Of a stretch of DNA of 7,760 bases, positions 6,836-7,760 are shown piece by piece (position 1 is the stretch's first letter; each line of letters opens with the position of its first letter). The position numbers and the translations under genes were made by a program. Source of the DNA: JAHHLP01 sp041609895 (GTDB lineage: Bacteria > Bacteroidota > Rhodothermia > Rhodothermales > JABDKH01). Location: NCBI GenBank assembly GCA_041609895.1, contig JBFIPX010000163.1, positions 1 through 7,760 of the forward strand, written 5' to 3'. The notes under the pieces are model-generated. The model was not told the origin of the DNA. It was given only the letters and a program-made list of their open reading frames with translations, and did no database searches.

Positions 6836-7497
6836 AAGCAAACGACCAGCACGAGATGGATGTTGATCAGCTAACCATCCTGAGTCGCCAAACCTCCATT
6901 CGGGGCGGAGTCTTCGAGGTTGCGCATGATATTACCGTTCGTGGGACGCTCGAGGGCGACGTTAAAGTTGGAGGTCGCATTGATGTGTTACAGGGTGCGG
7001 AGGTCAAAGGGTCTCTGCTCGCGAAGGAGGCCATCATTGCCGGTACCGTTCACGGTGATTTGGAGGTTGAGGGAATGGTCACCCTGCGTGCTTCCTCCGT
7101 CGTAGACGGTACGATCCGAGCTGGAGCTATTGCGGTAGAGGAAGGTGCTTCGGGAGGGCTAGTCGTGGCCGCCGGTCCTGGTGCGTCAACATCCGGCAGG
7201 GACGAACGCCGTCATCGAGCGAGAACGGAGCTAAGTGAGGCGCTGGCGCGCGCCCGCACGGCTGTCGCCTCGGCCAGAGGAGAGACCGCCGAGTTTGAAG
7301 CTCCACGACGAAAGTCATGGCATAATGAAACGGCCGTTCTGCCCGTGGATGAGATGGGTCGACCCGCCCGTCCTACATCTACCGGGGAACTGTTGGAATC
7401 TGAGGAAATGAGTCGATTTCTGACGCAGCGCCCGGATGCGCACGATGTCTCGAGATCCGCGGACCGGGTAGCGGCGAGGGAAGAGCACGTCGACTGA
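6832..7497 (+). CDS. Bactofilin-family (polymer-forming cytoskeletal) protein
   Basis: Residues about 20-115 of this 221-residue protein carry the short beta-helix rungs of the bactofilin domain (DUF583/PF04519). Glycine-turn repeats recur: ITVRGTLEGDVKVGGRIDVL (34-53), AEVKGSLLAKEAIIAGTVHG (56-75), DLEVEGMVTLRASSVVDGTI (76-95) and a last rung near AIAVEEGASGGLVV (99-112). Bactofilins polymerise without nucleotides into filaments that localise cell-wall enzymes or other partners. The roughly 105-residue C-terminal tail is charged, rich in Arg, Glu and Ala, and probably disordered with a short helix around 133-150; such tails are common but longer than in small bactofilins. There is no membrane segment. 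The start codon ATG at 6832 is the only one in frame after the stop at 6808, apart from an internal ATG at 6856. The gene lies 107 bases after the hypothetical gene and may have its own promoter. Confidence 0.88.
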   Translation: MKANDQHEMDVDQLTILSRQTSIRGGVFEVAHDITVRGTLEGDVKVGGRIDVLQGAEVKGSLLAKEAIIAGTVHGDLEVEGMVTLRASSVVDGTIRAGAIAVEEGASGGLVVAAGPGASTSGRDERRHRARTELSEALARARTAVASARGETAEFEAPRRKSWHNETAVLPVDEMGRPARPTSTGELLESEEMSRFLTQRPDAHDVSRSADRVAAREEHVD

Positions 7498-7632
7498 AGG
7501 CATAACTCGCCAGTGAGTCGATATCCAAGCCGATGATTACAGCGTCGCAGCACCAGTTCCTGGCACGTCGAATCGTCAAAATCTATTTAATTATCGAGCC
7601 TGACTAACCGATAGCTCAAGGGAGTGCTGTGC

Positions 7633-7650
7633 GCAACCGCGAACGGTTGC
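7633..7650 (+). terminator. Perfect 7-bp stem-loop after the bactofilin gene
   Basis: GCAACCG (7633-7639) pairs perfectly with CGGTTGC (7644-7650) around a CGAA loop; read on the minus strand the loop is TTCG. It stands 135 bases past the bactofilin stop. On the plus strand a short TTTTA follows only after AAGGAGC, so a standard intrinsic terminator is doubtful. If a leftward gene ends at 7667, this could serve two convergent units. The remaining sequence between 7498 and 7632 shows no gene, promoter or repeat that I can support. Confidence 0.4.
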
Positions 7651-7666
7651 AAGGAGCTTTTATCCC

Positions 7667-7760
7667 TCAGTAGCCTGTTATCGTCAATTCGCTAAGGATG
7701 TAGCGTACTGGCCCCATGTGCATGACGTTCATCTCCACTTCTGGTAGTGCCACCATCACC
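7667..7760 (-). CDS. Possible C-terminal end of a leftward gene entering from the right edge
   Basis: On the minus strand a frame is open from the right edge to a TGA at 7669-7667 and gives 30 residues including VMVALPEVEMNVMHMG and VRYILSELTITGY. The composition looks protein-like, with alternating hydrophobic and charged residues and few rare combinations, but 30 codons are too few to prove coding. A competing plus-strand reading begins at ATG 7716 and has no ribosome site. I do not recognise a family. Confidence 0.3.
   Translation of the reverse strand, partial: VMVALPEVEMNVMHMGPVRYILSELTITGY

Noticed and set aside
7651..7656. AAGGAG, a good Shine-Dalgarno sequence
   Set aside because: No ATG, GTG or TTG lies at a usable distance downstream, so it does not mark a gene start.

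Overview
This 7,760-base window reads as an ordinary bacterial chromosome segment of moderately high GC. No phage structural genes, transposase, CRISPR array, tRNA or rRNA could be recognised. The gene set suggests a Gram-negative, free-living bacterium: a flotillin/NfeD pair, a lipoprotein esterase with a starch-binding-like module, UvrA and a bactofilin. The UvrA lacks the first cysteine pair of its N-terminal zinc module and has a long lysine/tyrosine-rich insert. I associate that form with the Bacteroidota/Rhodothermota/Gemmatimonadota (FCB) group, but this is inference from memory of the families and not a computed placement.

Layout. On the minus strand, a flotillin-like gene cut by the left edge (1-482) lies directly downstream of an NfeD-like membrane gene (530-1153), and a plausible sigma70-type promoter stands upstream at 1208-1236. 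Reading the other way is a short Rad52/Rad22 (DdrA-like) strand-annealing protein gene (about 1397-1933). It converges on a lipoprotein esterase gene (2019-3173, minus). The esterase gene is divergent from uvrA (3305-6265, plus). Nine bases after uvrA comes an unrecognised 149-residue gene (6275-6724) whose Shine-Dalgarno overlaps the uvrA stop codon, and after a 107-base gap a bactofilin gene (6832-7497). The last 263 bases hold a perfect 7-bp stem-loop and possibly the 3' end of a leftward gene that runs out of the window.

How the genes relate. The NfeD and flotillin genes form a known functional pair that organises membrane microdomains. UvrA (damage recognition in nucleotide excision repair) and the Rad52-type protein (single-strand annealing) are both DNA-repair proteins, but they are separated by the esterase gene and lie in different transcription units, so co-regulation is not shown. 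The esterase probably acts at the cell surface or periplasmic side of the membrane on an ester attached to, or bound near, a polysaccharide. The bactofilin is a cytoskeletal scaffold.

No clearly new multi-gene system is visible. The points most worth a second look are the uncharacterised gene coupled to uvrA, the CBM20-like/esterase lipoprotein fusion, the Rad52-type protein with its basic tail, the Asp-every-second-residue repeat in NfeD, the modified UvrA, and the structured tail of the window.
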